This document shows positions 8,154 through 15,556 of a DNA stretch of 64,000 nt, piece after piece; positions within the stretch are counted from its first letter, which is position 1; each line of letters begins with the position of its first letter. The position numbers and the translations under genes are program-made. The notes beneath the pieces are model-generated. The model was not told the origin of the DNA. It saw only the letters and a program-made list of their open reading frames with translations, and ran no database searches. The stretch is from Lentzea aerocolonigenes. Lineage in GTDB: Bacteria; Actinomycetota; Actinomycetes; Mycobacteriales; Pseudonocardiaceae. The DNA is taken from assembly GCF_000974445.1 (NCBI RefSeq), contig NZ_BBOJ01000038.1, positions 1-64,000 of the forward strand, written 5' to 3'.

Positions 8154-9227
8154 GTGCGCGTAGCGATCGTTACCGAGAGCTTCCTGCCCCAGGTGAACGG
8201 GGTCACCAACTCCGTTCTCCGTGTGCTGGAACACCTGCGGCGAGGCGGCCACCAGGCTCTGGTGGTCGCGCCCGGTTCCGGCGCCGACGACCACCTCAGC
8301 ACTCCGGTCGTCAGAGTTTCCTCCGTCGACGTGCCCATGGTGACCAGCCTGCCCATCGGGGTGCCGAGCCCCAGAGTCCACCACGCGCTGGCGGACTTCG
8401 AGCCCGACGTCGTGCACCTCGCCTCACCGTTCGTGCTCGGCGCGTACGGGCTGCGGGCCGCCCGCAGGCTCGACGTGCCGACCGTCGCGGTCTACCAGAC
8501 CGACGTCGCCGGGTTCGCGGGCAACTACGGGCTCGGGCTCACCAAGCGCGCGGCGTGGAGGTGGACCAAGCGCCTGCACACGCTGGCCGACCGCACGCTG
8601 GCGCCGTCGAGCTCGGCGGTGGAAGCGTTGGAACGGCACGGTGTTCCGCGCGTGCACCGGTGGGGCCGCGGTGTCGACGTCGACCTCTTCCACCCGCGCC
8701 CCAAGCACAACGACGAGCTCACGATCGGCTACGTCGGCCGTCTCGCGCCGGAGAAGCAGGTCCACCGGCTCAGGGAGCTGCACGACCTGCCGGGCGTGAA
8801 GCTGCGGATCGTCGGCGACGGCCCGGACCGCGAACAGCTCGAACGCGACCTTCCCAACGCCGAGTTCCTGGGCTTCCGCACCGGTCAGGCGCTCGCCGAG
8901 GCCTACGCGTCGCTCGACGTCTTCATCCACACCGGACCGCACGAGACGTTCTGCCAGGCCGTGCAGGAGGCGCTCGCGACCGGGCTGCCGGTGCTCGCGC
9001 CGAACGCGGGCGGTCCGCGCGACCTCGTGCGGCACGGCCGGACCGGGTACCTGTTCGAGGACGACCTCGTGCAGTACCTGGATCTGCTGCGGGACCCGTT
9101 GCGGCGCAAGCGGTTCGGCCTCGCGGCACGCAGGTCGGTGCTGTCCCGCACGTGGCCAGCGATCTGCGACGAGCTGATGGGCCACTACGCCGCGGTCACC
9201 GGACTCGCTCACCGGGCGGCCGCTTGA
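8154..9227 (+). CDS. mgtA: GT4 glycosyltransferase, GDP-mannose-dependent MgtA-like
   Basis: This 357-aa protein starts at GTG 8154 (VRVAIVTESFLPQVNGVTNSVLRVLEHLRRGGH). An in-frame extension upstream to 8055 lacks homology. It has the two Rossmann domains of GT-B enzymes. Donor-site motifs are GYVGRLAPEKQVHRL (about 190-205), IVGDGPDREQLE and HTGPHETFCQAVQEALATGLPVLAPNAGGPRDLV with the E-x7-E pair. Closest known proteins by motif are mycobacterial and corynebacterial MgtA (alpha-mannosyltransferase acting on glucuronyl-diacylglycerol), which in mycobacteria lies directly before menG as here. The stop overlaps the next glycosyltransferase by 4 bp. Confidence 0.8.
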   Translation: MRVAIVTESFLPQVNGVTNSVLRVLEHLRRGGHQALVVAPGSGADDHLSTPVVRVSSVDVPMVTSLPIGVPSPRVHHALADFEPDVVHLASPFVLGAYGLRAARRLDVPTVAVYQTDVAGFAGNYGLGLTKRAAWRWTKRLHTLADRTLAPSSSAVEALERHGVPRVHRWGRGVDVDLFHPRPKHNDELTIGYVGRLAPEKQVHRLRELHDLPGVKLRIVGDGPDREQLERDLPNAEFLGFRTGQALAEAYASLDVFIHTGPHETFCQAVQEALATGLPVLAPNAGGPRDLVRHGRTGYLFEDDLVQYLDLLRDPLRRKRFGLAARRSVLSRTWPAICDELMGHYAAVTGLAHRAAA

Positions 9228-10321
9228 GGATCGTCCAGCTCGCCAACTTCTACGGGCCGAAGTCGGGCGGGCTCCGCACGGCGCTGCACCACCTCGGCAC
9301 CGGCTACGTGCAGTCGGGCCACGAGGTGGTGCTGGTCGTGCCGGGCGACCGCCGCGCCGACGAGGTGCTGCCCGGCGGTGTCCGGCGCGTCACGCTGCCC
9401 GCGGTGAAGATCCCGTACACCGGCGGTTACCGCGTCGTGGACCCGTGGCGGGTGAAGGCGCTGGTGGAGCACCTGGAGCCGGACCGGCTGGAGGTCTCCG
9501 ACCGGCTGACGTTGCGCGGCATGGGCGCGTGGGCGAGCGAGCGCGGCATCCCGAACGTCGTGATCTCCCACGAACGCCTCGACCGCCTGCTGCGGTTCGT
9601 GCTGCCCGAGCACCCGGCGGTGCGGGCCGCGGACTGGGCCAACCGGCGCATGGCCGCTTCGTACGACACGGTCGTGTGCACGACCGGGTTCGCCCGCGAG
9701 GAGTTCGACCGCATCGGCGCGCGCAACGTCACCCAGGTGCCGCTCGGCGTCGACCTGACCACGTTCACGCCCCGTCGCCACTCGGCCGATCTGCGGCGGG
9801 ACCTGTTGCGAGGCGAGGAGAACCTGCTCATCCACTGTGGACGGTTGTCACCGGAGAAGCACGTCGAACGCTCCGTCGACACGCTCGCCGAACTGCACGA
9901 GCAGGGCCACTCGGCACGCCTGGTGATCGCGGGCGACGGCCCTCGCCGCGCCTTCCTGGAGAAGCGCGCGGCCGGCCTGCCGGTGACCTTCCTCGGCTTC
10001 GTGAAGTCACGCCTGGACGTCGCCTCGCTGCTCGCCTCGGCGGACCTCTCGCTCGCGCCCGGCCCGCACGAGACGTTCGGCCTCGCGGCACTGGAGGCCC
10101 TGGCCAGCGGAACCCCGGTCGTCGTGAGCCGGAGCAGCGCGCTGAAGGAGATCGTCCAGCCGTCGTGCGGCGCGGCGGTCGACGACCACGCCGCGGCGTT
10201 CGCTTTCGCGGCCCGGCAGCTCCTCGAATCGGGGTCACGGGAGGCAGCCCGCGCGCGTGCGGAGGAGTACCCGTGGCACGCGGCGGTCGACGGCATGCTG
10301 ACGGCCCTGAAGGTGCCCTGA
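9224..10321 (+). CDS. Second GT4 glycosyltransferase, coupled to mgtA
   Basis: This 365-aa protein starts at TTG 9224 inside the stop codon of the first glycosyltransferase. The start agrees with GT-B N-termini: LRIVQLANFYGPKSGGLRTALHHLGTGYVQSGHEV. Donor-domain motifs are HCGRLSPEKHVERSVDTLAEL, VIAGDGPRRAFLEKRA and APGPHETFGLAALEALASGTPVVVS with an intact E-x7-E. It is only distantly similar to its neighbour in the acceptor half, so it is probably a second step in the same glycolipid or glycan pathway, not a simple duplicate. The donor is likely a nucleotide sugar such as GDP-mannose (inferred from family). The overlap implies translational coupling. Confidence 0.82.
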   Translation: MRIVQLANFYGPKSGGLRTALHHLGTGYVQSGHEVVLVVPGDRRADEVLPGGVRRVTLPAVKIPYTGGYRVVDPWRVKALVEHLEPDRLEVSDRLTLRGMGAWASERGIPNVVISHERLDRLLRFVLPEHPAVRAADWANRRMAASYDTVVCTTGFAREEFDRIGARNVTQVPLGVDLTTFTPRRHSADLRRDLLRGEENLLIHCGRLSPEKHVERSVDTLAELHEQGHSARLVIAGDGPRRAFLEKRAAGLPVTFLGFVKSRLDVASLLASADLSLAPGPHETFGLAALEALASGTPVVVSRSSALKEIVQPSCGAAVDDHAAAFAFAARQLLESGSREAARARAEEYPWHAAVDGMLTALKVP

Positions 10322-10356
10322 AGATGATCTCAGCTGGCCTGACCTAGTCTTGGGCC

Positions 10357-11079
10357 ATGTCGCGAGCCGGCTTGGACAAGAACCCCCGCGAGGTCGCCGA
10401 GATGTTCGACGGCGTGGCCCAGGGCTACGACCGCACGAACTCGGTCATGACGCTGGGCTTCGACCGCCGCTGGAGGGAGTGGAGCAGGCGCGTGCTCGAC
10501 GCCCGTCCCGGCGAGAAGGTCCTCGACCTGGCCGCCGGCACCGCCGTGTCCACCGTCGAGTACGCCGAGTCCGGCGCCTGGTGCGTCGCCGCCGACTTCT
10601 CCGTCGGCATGCTCGCCTCCGGTGCCCACCGCCGCGTCCCGAAGGTGGCCGCCGACGCCCTGCGCCTGCCGTTCAAGGACAACTCGTTCGACGCCGTCAC
10701 GGTGTCCTTCGGCATCCGCAACTTCAACGACACGGTCGTCGCCCTGCGCGAGATGGCCCGCGTGGTGAAGCCGGGTGGCCGCATGGTGATCTGCGAGGTC
10801 TCCACCCCGGTGTGGAAGCCGTTCCGCTTCGTCTACATGCGGTACCTGCTCAAGCTCCTGCCGTTGATCGCGAAGTTCGTCTCCTCGAACCCGGTGGCCT
10901 ACTCGTACCTGGCCGAGTCGATGGCGACCTGGCCGGACCAGCGGGCGCTGGGCGAGCTGATCTCGCAGGCGGGCTGGGAGGACGTCGCCTGGTTCAACCT
11001 GACGGGCGGCATGGTGGCCCTGCACCGCGCGACCAAGCCGAACCCCGTCCCCGCCGAGCCGCCCACCCCAACCCCCTAA
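10357..11079 (+). CDS. menG: Demethylmenaquinone methyltransferase
   Basis: This 240-aa class I SAM methyltransferase is of UbiE/MenG type. The N-terminal PREVAEMFDGVAQGYDRTNSVMTLGFDRRWR is diagnostic. The SAM loop is VLDLAAGTAVSTVEY (about 55-69), followed by AADFSVGML, then DAVTVSFGIRNFNDTVVALREMARVVKPGGRMVICEVSTP. It performs C-methylation of demethylmenaquinone, the last ring modification. It lies downstream of the mgtA-like gene, the same order as mycobacterial Rv0557-Rv0558. The product is a peripheral enzyme acting on a membrane substrate. Confidence 0.95.
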   Translation: MSRAGLDKNPREVAEMFDGVAQGYDRTNSVMTLGFDRRWREWSRRVLDARPGEKVLDLAAGTAVSTVEYAESGAWCVAADFSVGMLASGAHRRVPKVAADALRLPFKDNSFDAVTVSFGIRNFNDTVVALREMARVVKPGGRMVICEVSTPVWKPFRFVYMRYLLKLLPLIAKFVSSNPVAYSYLAESMATWPDQRALGELISQAGWEDVAWFNLTGGMVALHRATKPNPVPAEPPTPTP

Positions 11080-11104
11080 CCACCCCGCGCGCTTGCTTTG
11101 CTGC

Positions 11105-11154
11105 ACGCGGGGCCCCAACGTCCTCTTCTGCAGTACGAAAGCTCCCCGCGTACT
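11105..11154. repeat. 50-bp palindromic repeat, left copy
   Basis: The unit starts ACGCGGGGCCCC and ends CTCCCCGCGTACT, so its ends are themselves inverted copies (ACGCGGGG and CCCCGCGT). The reverse complement of 12196-12245 matches it almost everywhere, except for one substitution and a seven-base centre (CTTCTGC against GCAGGAG) that is nearly inverted. Together the two copies frame the gene at 11157-12170. It lies 26 bp after the menG stop and probably acts as a terminator hairpin. Confidence 0.8.
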
Positions 11155-11156
11155 TC

Positions 11157-12170
11157 TCAGATCGGGCGCCACAGCGTGGCTGATACGTCGGGTCTGGGAC
11201 GCTGTGCCGCTGAGCGGTAGGCGCCGCGCAACTCGTCGATGACTCCGGCCGGATCATGCTTGAGTCGTGACGGAATGGTGTGCACTGTCATCACGCCGTT
11301 GGCCAGGAGCGTGGAGTGCTGCGCCATCGTCCGTGCGTAGTCATCGGGCATGAGGTGAAACTCGACGGAATCGATCTGCCAAGCGAGTCCGACGTCGTCC
11401 CACCAACCGTCCACCACAGCAAGCTGTTCGCCAACCGAAGACTTGATCATCACGTTCCACTGCGGGTTCGGCAACGTTGATCGGTGGATCAGTGAACGTG
11501 ACCACGCTTCGGCAGCAGAGCGGACGCCGTCGTTTACCTCGTCCAGCACACGTCTGGGCAGATGGGTACCCGCCAGCCGGAGATCTCTGAGCTCCTCGGC
11601 GAGTGCCTCGGGTGAACAGAGTTGCCTCTGGACGGCATCCGCGATCAACGCTCGTACCACGTCGAGGCCCCGCTCTTTGCGGGCTGCGTCGATGAGTGCC
11701 CGCGCGAGCGTCACCACGGGGAATCCGTCGATCAGCGTCCCGTCCCATGGCCGATTCGATCGTTCGACGAGCATCGAGCCTTGGCTTGCGATGCGACGGC
11801 CGTGAGGGACGAGGACGTGAATGCGATGGTCAGCCGGCAGGCGGCGCACTCCGTACCTACGAGCTGCTTCAAGGCCGGTGAGAGAGGTCAACGGGCCTGC
11901 CCGGAGCAGTGCGCCTCGAACGAGTTGCCGTCGGCTCGGTGCGCCTCCGGTGAGCAGGTAGACACCCAGGAACAGCCGAGTCCAGCCGCCTCCAGGACGG
12001 CACTTTGCGGCCAACGTGTTCCCGCTGAACCCCAGCTCCAGCAGGTGGCGGCGAGCGGCTACCCCGTCTTCGAAGATCTCAGCCAGCAGCCCGTAGTCGA
12101 TCGATCGCTTGTTTCGCACTCGGCCAATCATCGGCATGAGACGGCCACGTTCAACTACACGTTGATCCAC
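11157..12170 (-). CDS. Uncharacterised protein, Vsr/DUF559-like C-terminal domain
   Basis: This 337-aa protein starts at GTG 12170, or possibly ATG 12137. The N-terminal half (LLAEIFEDGVAARRHLLELGFSGNTLAAKCRPGGGWTRLFLGVYLLTGG) resembles the winged-helix AbiEi-like 'type IV antitoxin' N-domain common in actinobacteria: a short HTH, then W-R-L-G-VY. The C-terminal part (LAVVDGWWDDVGLAWQIDSVEFHLMPDDYARTMAQHSTLLANGVMTVHTIPSRL) has the layout of the DUF559/Vsr endonuclease fold common in this family, although VD..W....L..QIDS carries altered catalytic positions. Function is unknown. The gene is flanked by inverted 50-bp palindromic repeats and interrupts the menG-menJ array. Confidence 0.65.
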   Translation of the reverse strand: MDQRVVERGRLMPMIGRVRNKRSIDYGLLAEIFEDGVAARRHLLELGFSGNTLAAKCRPGGGWTRLFLGVYLLTGGAPSRRQLVRGALLRAGPLTSLTGLEAARRYGVRRLPADHRIHVLVPHGRRIASQGSMLVERSNRPWDGTLIDGFPVVTLARALIDAARKERGLDVVRALIADAVQRQLCSPEALAEELRDLRLAGTHLPRRVLDEVNDGVRSAAEAWSRSLIHRSTLPNPQWNVMIKSSVGEQLAVVDGWWDDVGLAWQIDSVEFHLMPDDYARTMAQHSTLLANGVMTVHTIPSRLKHDPAGVIDELRGAYRSAAQRPRPDVSATLWRPI

Positions 12171-12195
12171 ATGTGGACAACTCGCGATCTTCGAG

Positions 12196-12245
12196 AGTAC
12201 GCGGGGAGCTTTCGTACTCTCCTGCAGGACGTCGGGGCCCCGCGT
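12196..12245. repeat. 50-bp palindromic repeat, right copy (inverted)
   Basis: This copy reads AGTACGCGGGGAGCTTTCGT at its start and GGGGCCCCGCGT at its end. It is the reverse complement of the copy at 11105-11154 with the differences listed there. It lies immediately upstream of the minus-strand gene at 11157-12170 and about 115 bp before menJ. As an inverted pair, the two copies could define the borders of an inserted cassette, or they may be independent members of a dispersed REP-like family. Confidence 0.8.
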
Positions 12246-12360
12246 GCCGGAAAGTGTGGGGAGTGTCGTGGGGTGGGCTGAGGCAGCGCCTGGCAGCCCT
12301 GGTCTCAGGAGAGGGCGGTTAGAGTCGCGAGGGAGTCACGGCACACGTTAGGGAGTCTGG

Positions 12361-13626
12361 ATGAGCAGGCGCGGGATCAACGAGGACGCCGACGTCATCG
12401 TGGTGGGGGCGGGACCGGCGGGCTCGACCGCGGCGACCTACCTCGCCAGGGCAGGCCTCGACGTCCTCCTGCTGGAAAAGAGCACCTTCCCCAGGGAGAA
12501 GGTCTGCGGCGACGGGCTCACCCCGCGCGGCGTCAAGCAGCTCATCGACCTGGGCATCGACACCCGCGAGAGCAACGGCTGGCTCCACAACAAGGGGCTC
12601 AGGGTCGTCGGCGGCGGTGTCACGCTGGAGCTGGACTGGCCTGATCTGGCCACGTTCCCCAACTACGGCGTCGTGCGGCCGCGCATGGACTTCGACGAGA
12701 TGCTGGCCAACGCGGCCAAACAAGCCGGCGCACGCATGCACGAGCACACCACGGTCACCAAGGCCATCGTCGAGAACGGCCGGGTCGTCGGCGTCGAGGC
12801 CAAGCAGGGACCGGAGAAGAACCCGGTCACGTACCGGGCGCCGATCGTCGTGGGCTGCGACGGCGTGTCCGCGCGACTCGCGCTGTCGGTCGGTCTGCAG
12901 AAGGACGACAACAAGCCCATGGGTGTCGCGGTCCGCCGCTACTACAGCAGCCCGCGCACCAAGGACGACTACCTCGAGAGCCACCTCGAACTGTGGGCGC
13001 CGGACGGCCAGCTGCTGCCCGGTTACGGCTGGATCTTCGGCATGGGCGACGGCAGCGTGAACGTCGGCCTCGGCATCCTCAGCACGTCGAAGGCCTACGG
13101 CACGACGGACTACCGCCAGCTCCTTCGCTCCTGGCTCGACGCGACGCCCGAGGAGTGGGGCTTCCGCGAGGAGAACGCGACCAGCCGCATCGGTGGCGCC
13201 GCGCTGCCCATGGGCCTCAACCGCAAGCCGCACTACCGGGCGGGTCTGGTGCTCGTCGGCGACGCGGGCGGCATGGTCAACCCGTTCAACGGCGAGGGCA
13301 TCGGCTACGCCATGGAGTCGGCCAAGATCGCGTCCGAGTCGATCGTCCAGGCCCTCGCGCGGACCGGCGTCAACCGTGAACGCGCGCTGCACGGTTACCC
13401 CGTTCGGATCGAACAGGCGCTCGGCAGTTACTACCGGCTCGGGAACGTCTTCTCGAAGCTCATCGGGAACCCGGCGATCATGCGGACCGCAACGAAGTAC
13501 GGAATGCCGCGGAAACGCCTGATGAAACTCGTGCTCAAGCTGCTCGCGGGCCTCTACGACCCCAAGGACGGCGACTCAATGGACCGCCTCATCGTGGCCG
13601 CGACGAAGCTCGCTCCGACGGCATAA
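12361..13626 (+). CDS. menJ: Menaquinone side-chain reductase (geranylgeranyl reductase family)
   Basis: This is a 421-aa FAD-dependent protein. The FAD dinucleotide motif is DVIVVGAGPAGSTAATYLA (about 11-29), then FPREKVCGDGLTPRG (the CGDG motif of the family) and VLVGDAGGMVNPFNGEGIGYAMES (about 299-320). Mycobacterial MenJ (Rv0561c) partially saturates the menaquinone isoprenoid chain, giving MK-9(II-H2). The family name 'geranylgeranyl reductase' is broader, and archaeal-lipid-like roles do not apply here. ATG 12361 follows GGGAG at 8 nt. Its position between menG and the nuo/polyprenyl synthase block matches the mycobacterial menaquinone region. Confidence 0.88.
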   Translation: MSRRGINEDADVIVVGAGPAGSTAATYLARAGLDVLLLEKSTFPREKVCGDGLTPRGVKQLIDLGIDTRESNGWLHNKGLRVVGGGVTLELDWPDLATFPNYGVVRPRMDFDEMLANAAKQAGARMHEHTTVTKAIVENGRVVGVEAKQGPEKNPVTYRAPIVVGCDGVSARLALSVGLQKDDNKPMGVAVRRYYSSPRTKDDYLESHLELWAPDGQLLPGYGWIFGMGDGSVNVGLGILSTSKAYGTTDYRQLLRSWLDATPEEWGFREENATSRIGGAALPMGLNRKPHYRAGLVLVGDAGGMVNPFNGEGIGYAMESAKIASESIVQALARTGVNRERALHGYPVRIEQALGSYYRLGNVFSKLIGNPAIMRTATKYGMPRKRLMKLVLKLLAGLYDPKDGDSMDRLIVAATKLAPTA

Positions 13627-13643
13627 ATTACTCCGAATAGGTG

Positions 13644-13677
13644 ACGGCACCGGCTCAATACGAGCCGGTGCCGTTTC
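13644..13677 (+). terminator. Rho-independent terminator after menJ
   Basis: ACGGCACCGGCTC at 13644-13656 pairs perfectly with GAGCCGGTGCCGT at 13662-13674 around a 5-nt loop, followed by TTT. It ends the menJ transcript and separates it from the nuo promoter region. Confidence 0.85.
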
Positions 13678-13758
13678 GCATGTGTCAGCCAAGTTAAAGC
13701 CCCAGGTCAGACCCTGTGATCTAGGTCATTTACAGGCGTTCTACACTGGCGGGCGACC

Positions 13759-13776
13759 TTGTGAATCACTTCACAA
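13759..13776. promoter_or_regulatory. Rex-type operator 1 upstream of nuoA
   Basis: TTGTGAATCACTTCACAA is an 18-bp inverted repeat with perfect 7-bp arms (TTGTGAA/TTCACAA). This equals the actinobacterial Rex operator (TGTGAAC-type arms with a TTCACA mate). Rex is a redox sensor of NADH/NAD+ and is known to control nuo and cyd genes in Streptomyces. The site is about 116 bp before the nuoA start. Confidence 0.75.
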
Positions 13777-13790
13777 CAGTGTGAACAAGC

Positions 13791-13808
13791 TTGTGAACTG
13801 TTTCACAA
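13791..13808. promoter_or_regulatory. Rex-type operator 2 upstream of nuoA
   Basis: TTGTGAACTGTTTCACAA has the same perfect 7-bp arms as operator 1, with a different 4-bp centre. The two operators are 32 bp apart (three helical turns), which would place two Rex dimers on the same face. An extra half-site (GTGTGAAC, 13779-13786) lies between them. Confidence 0.75.
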
Positions 13809-13812
13809 GCGG

Positions 13813-13832
13813 TTGTTAGGTTCGCCTAACAA
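13813..13832. promoter_or_regulatory. Iron-box-like palindrome (IdeR/DmdR) before nuoA
   Basis: TTGTTAGGTTCGCCTAACAA is a perfect inverted repeat with 8-bp arms around TTCG. Aligned from 13816, it matches 14 of 19 positions of the IdeR/DmdR iron-box consensus (TTAGGTTAGSCTAACCTAA). It begins 5 bp after Rex operator 2 and 60 bp before nuoA. It could instead be an RNA hairpin in the leader (UUCG tetraloop). Binding by an iron regulator is an inference. Confidence 0.5.
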
Positions 13833-13891
13833 TCGAGTCGGACAACAACACCCTTAGGGTGCGGTCGACCGCGAGGAAAGGACGACGGAGC

Positions 13892-14257
13892 GTGCTTGAC
13901 CCTTACCTCCCCCTCGTATTGATGTTCGCGCTCGCCGGGGCGTTCGCACTGTTCTCGGTGACCGCAGCGCCCTACATCGGACCCCGCCGCTACAACAAGG
14001 CGAAGCTCGACGCGTACGAGTGCGGCATCGAGCCGAGCCCGCAGCCGGTCGTGGGTGGTGGGCGCATGCCCGTCGCCTACTACCTGACGGCGATGCTCTT
14101 CATCTTGTTCGACATCGAAATGGTCTTCCTCTACCCGTTCGCCGTCGCTGCCGACAAGCTCGGGCTGTTCGGGCTGGTGGAGATCGTCCTGTTCGTCGCC
14201 ACGCTCGGCTTCGCGTACGTCTACGTGTGGCGTCGCGGCGGCCTCGACTGGAACTGA
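13892..14257 (+). CDS. nuoA: NADH-quinone oxidoreductase subunit A
   Basis: This 121-aa membrane subunit starts at GTG 13892; GAGGAAAGGA and ACGGAG precede it. Three transmembrane helices are visible (about 5-27, 64-86 and 94-114). The conserved loop YNKAKLDAYECGIEPSPQ is present, with the cysteine and acidic residues typical of NuoA at the quinone-site interface. GRMPVAYYLTAMLFILFDIEMVFLYPFAV is diagnostic. It is the first gene of a 14-gene operon (nuoA-N) for proton-pumping complex I, which oxidises NADH and reduces menaquinone. Confidence 0.96.
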   Translation: MLDPYLPLVLMFALAGAFALFSVTAAPYIGPRRYNKAKLDAYECGIEPSPQPVVGGGRMPVAYYLTAMLFILFDIEMVFLYPFAVAADKLGLFGLVEIVLFVATLGFAYVYVWRRGGLDWN

Positions 14258-14264
14258 GGAAGTC

Positions 14265-14816
14265 ATGGGTCTCGAGGAGAAGCTCCCGAACGGCATCCTG
14301 CTGACCAGCGTCGAGAAGCTGGTCAACTGGACCCGCAAGTCCTCGCTGTGGCCTGCCACCTTCGGCCTGGCCTGCTGCGCCATCGAGATGATGACGACGG
14401 GTGGTCCGCGCTACGACCTCGCCCGCTTCGGCATGGAGGTCTTCCGGGCCTCACCGCGCCAGGCGGACCTGATGATCGTGGCCGGCCGCGTCACCAACAA
14501 GATGGCGCCGGTGCTGCGGCAGATCTACGACCAGATGCCCGAGCCGCGCTGGGTGCTGGCCATGGGCGTGTGCGCCAGCAGTGGCGGCATGTTCAACAAC
14601 TACGCGGTGGTACAGGGCGTCGACCACGTCGTGCCCGTCGACATGTACCTGCCGGGCTGCCCGCCGCGGCCGGAGATGCTGATGGACGCGATCCTCAAGA
14701 TCCACGCCAAGATCATGGACGAGCCGCTGAACGCCGTGCGCGCCAAGGCACTCGCCGACTCGGGCTACCGCACCGATCTCATCCCGTCCTCCGAGCGTTT
14801 TGCGAGGAAGAAGTGA
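14265..14816 (+). CDS. nuoB: NADH-quinone oxidoreductase subunit B
   Basis: This 183-aa protein carries Fe-S cluster N2, the last electron carrier before quinone. The ligands are visible as FGLACCAIEMM (tandem cysteines), VLAMGVCASSGGMF and MYLPGCPPRPEML. An amphipathic N-terminus (LEEKLPNGILLTSVEKLVNWTRKSSLWP) fits the membrane-facing surface. It starts 7 bp after nuoA, and GAGGAAG lies just upstream of ATG. Its stop overlaps the nuoC GTG. Confidence 0.97.
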   Translation: MGLEEKLPNGILLTSVEKLVNWTRKSSLWPATFGLACCAIEMMTTGGPRYDLARFGMEVFRASPRQADLMIVAGRVTNKMAPVLRQIYDQMPEPRWVLAMGVCASSGGMFNNYAVVQGVDHVVPVDMYLPGCPPRPEMLMDAILKIHAKIMDEPLNAVRAKALADSGYRTDLIPSSERFARKK

Positions 14817-15556
14817 CCGAGCCAGGGGGAGAGCACTCCAGCGCAGACCGCGCGGGTGAGGGCCTCGAGAAGACCAACGGAGCAGAGGCCAAAGCGCCGA
14901 TCTTCGCGGGCAAGGAGCGCAAGGGCCTCTTCGGCGTCACCGGCTCCGGTGACACGTCCGGCTTCGGTGGCCTGCGCCTGCCCGCCCACGTGGCCGCTCC
15001 GTCCGAGCGCCCGTTCGGCGGCTGGTTCGACGAGGTCGCCGACGAGCTCTTCGCCGCGATCAGCGACAAGGGCCTGCCCGCCGACACGGTGCAGCAGGTG
15101 ACGGTCGACCGCGGCGAGATCACCTTCTACCTCAGGCCGGAGACGTTGCTGGAGGTGGCGCGCATCTGCCGCGACACCCCGTCGCTGCGCTTCGAGCTCT
15201 GCAGCTCGGTGTCCGGTGTGGACTACGGCGCCGACGTGCCGCAGCGCCTGCACTCGGTCACGCACCTGACGTCGATGACCTACCGCCGCCGGATCCGGCT
15301 CGAGGTCGCGGTCGACGTCGACGACCCGCACGTGCCGAGCCTCGTCGAGGTCTACCCGACGGCGGACTGGCAGGAGCGCGAGACCTGGGACATGTTCGGG
15401 ATCATCTACGACGGTCACCCCGGACTGACCCGCATCCTCATGCCGGACGACTGGGACGGCCACCCGCAGCGCAAGGACTACCCGCTGGGCGGCATTCCGG
15501 TCGAGTACAAGGGCGCGGAGATTCCTCCGCCGGACCAGAGGCGGTCGTACTCATGA
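14813..15556 (+). CDS. nuoC: NADH-quinone oxidoreductase subunit C
   Basis: This 247-aa protein starts at GTG 14813, overlapping the nuoB stop by 4 bp. A longer upstream frame only shadows nuoB. About 65 residues of variable, charged N-terminal sequence precede the conserved 30-kDa subunit domain. That domain holds RFELCSSVSGVDYG, HLTSMTYRRRIRLEVAVDVDDPHVPSLVEVYPTADWQERETWDMFGIIYDGHPGLTRILMPDDWDGHPQRKDYPLGG, the diagnostic ERE-WDMFGI-F-GHP-L-RIL-PDDW-GHP-RKD signature. It is a peripheral-arm scaffold subunit without cofactors. Confidence 0.96.
   Translation: MTEPGGEHSSADRAGEGLEKTNGAEAKAPIFAGKERKGLFGVTGSGDTSGFGGLRLPAHVAAPSERPFGGWFDEVADELFAAISDKGLPADTVQQVTVDRGEITFYLRPETLLEVARICRDTPSLRFELCSSVSGVDYGADVPQRLHSVTHLTSMTYRRRIRLEVAVDVDDPHVPSLVEVYPTADWQERETWDMFGIIYDGHPGLTRILMPDDWDGHPQRKDYPLGGIPVEYKGAEIPPPDQRRSYS

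Noticed and set aside
7979..9223. Long open frame upstream of the second glycosyltransferase
   Set aside because: It shadows the first glycosyltransferase gene; GT-B homology starts at TTG 9224.
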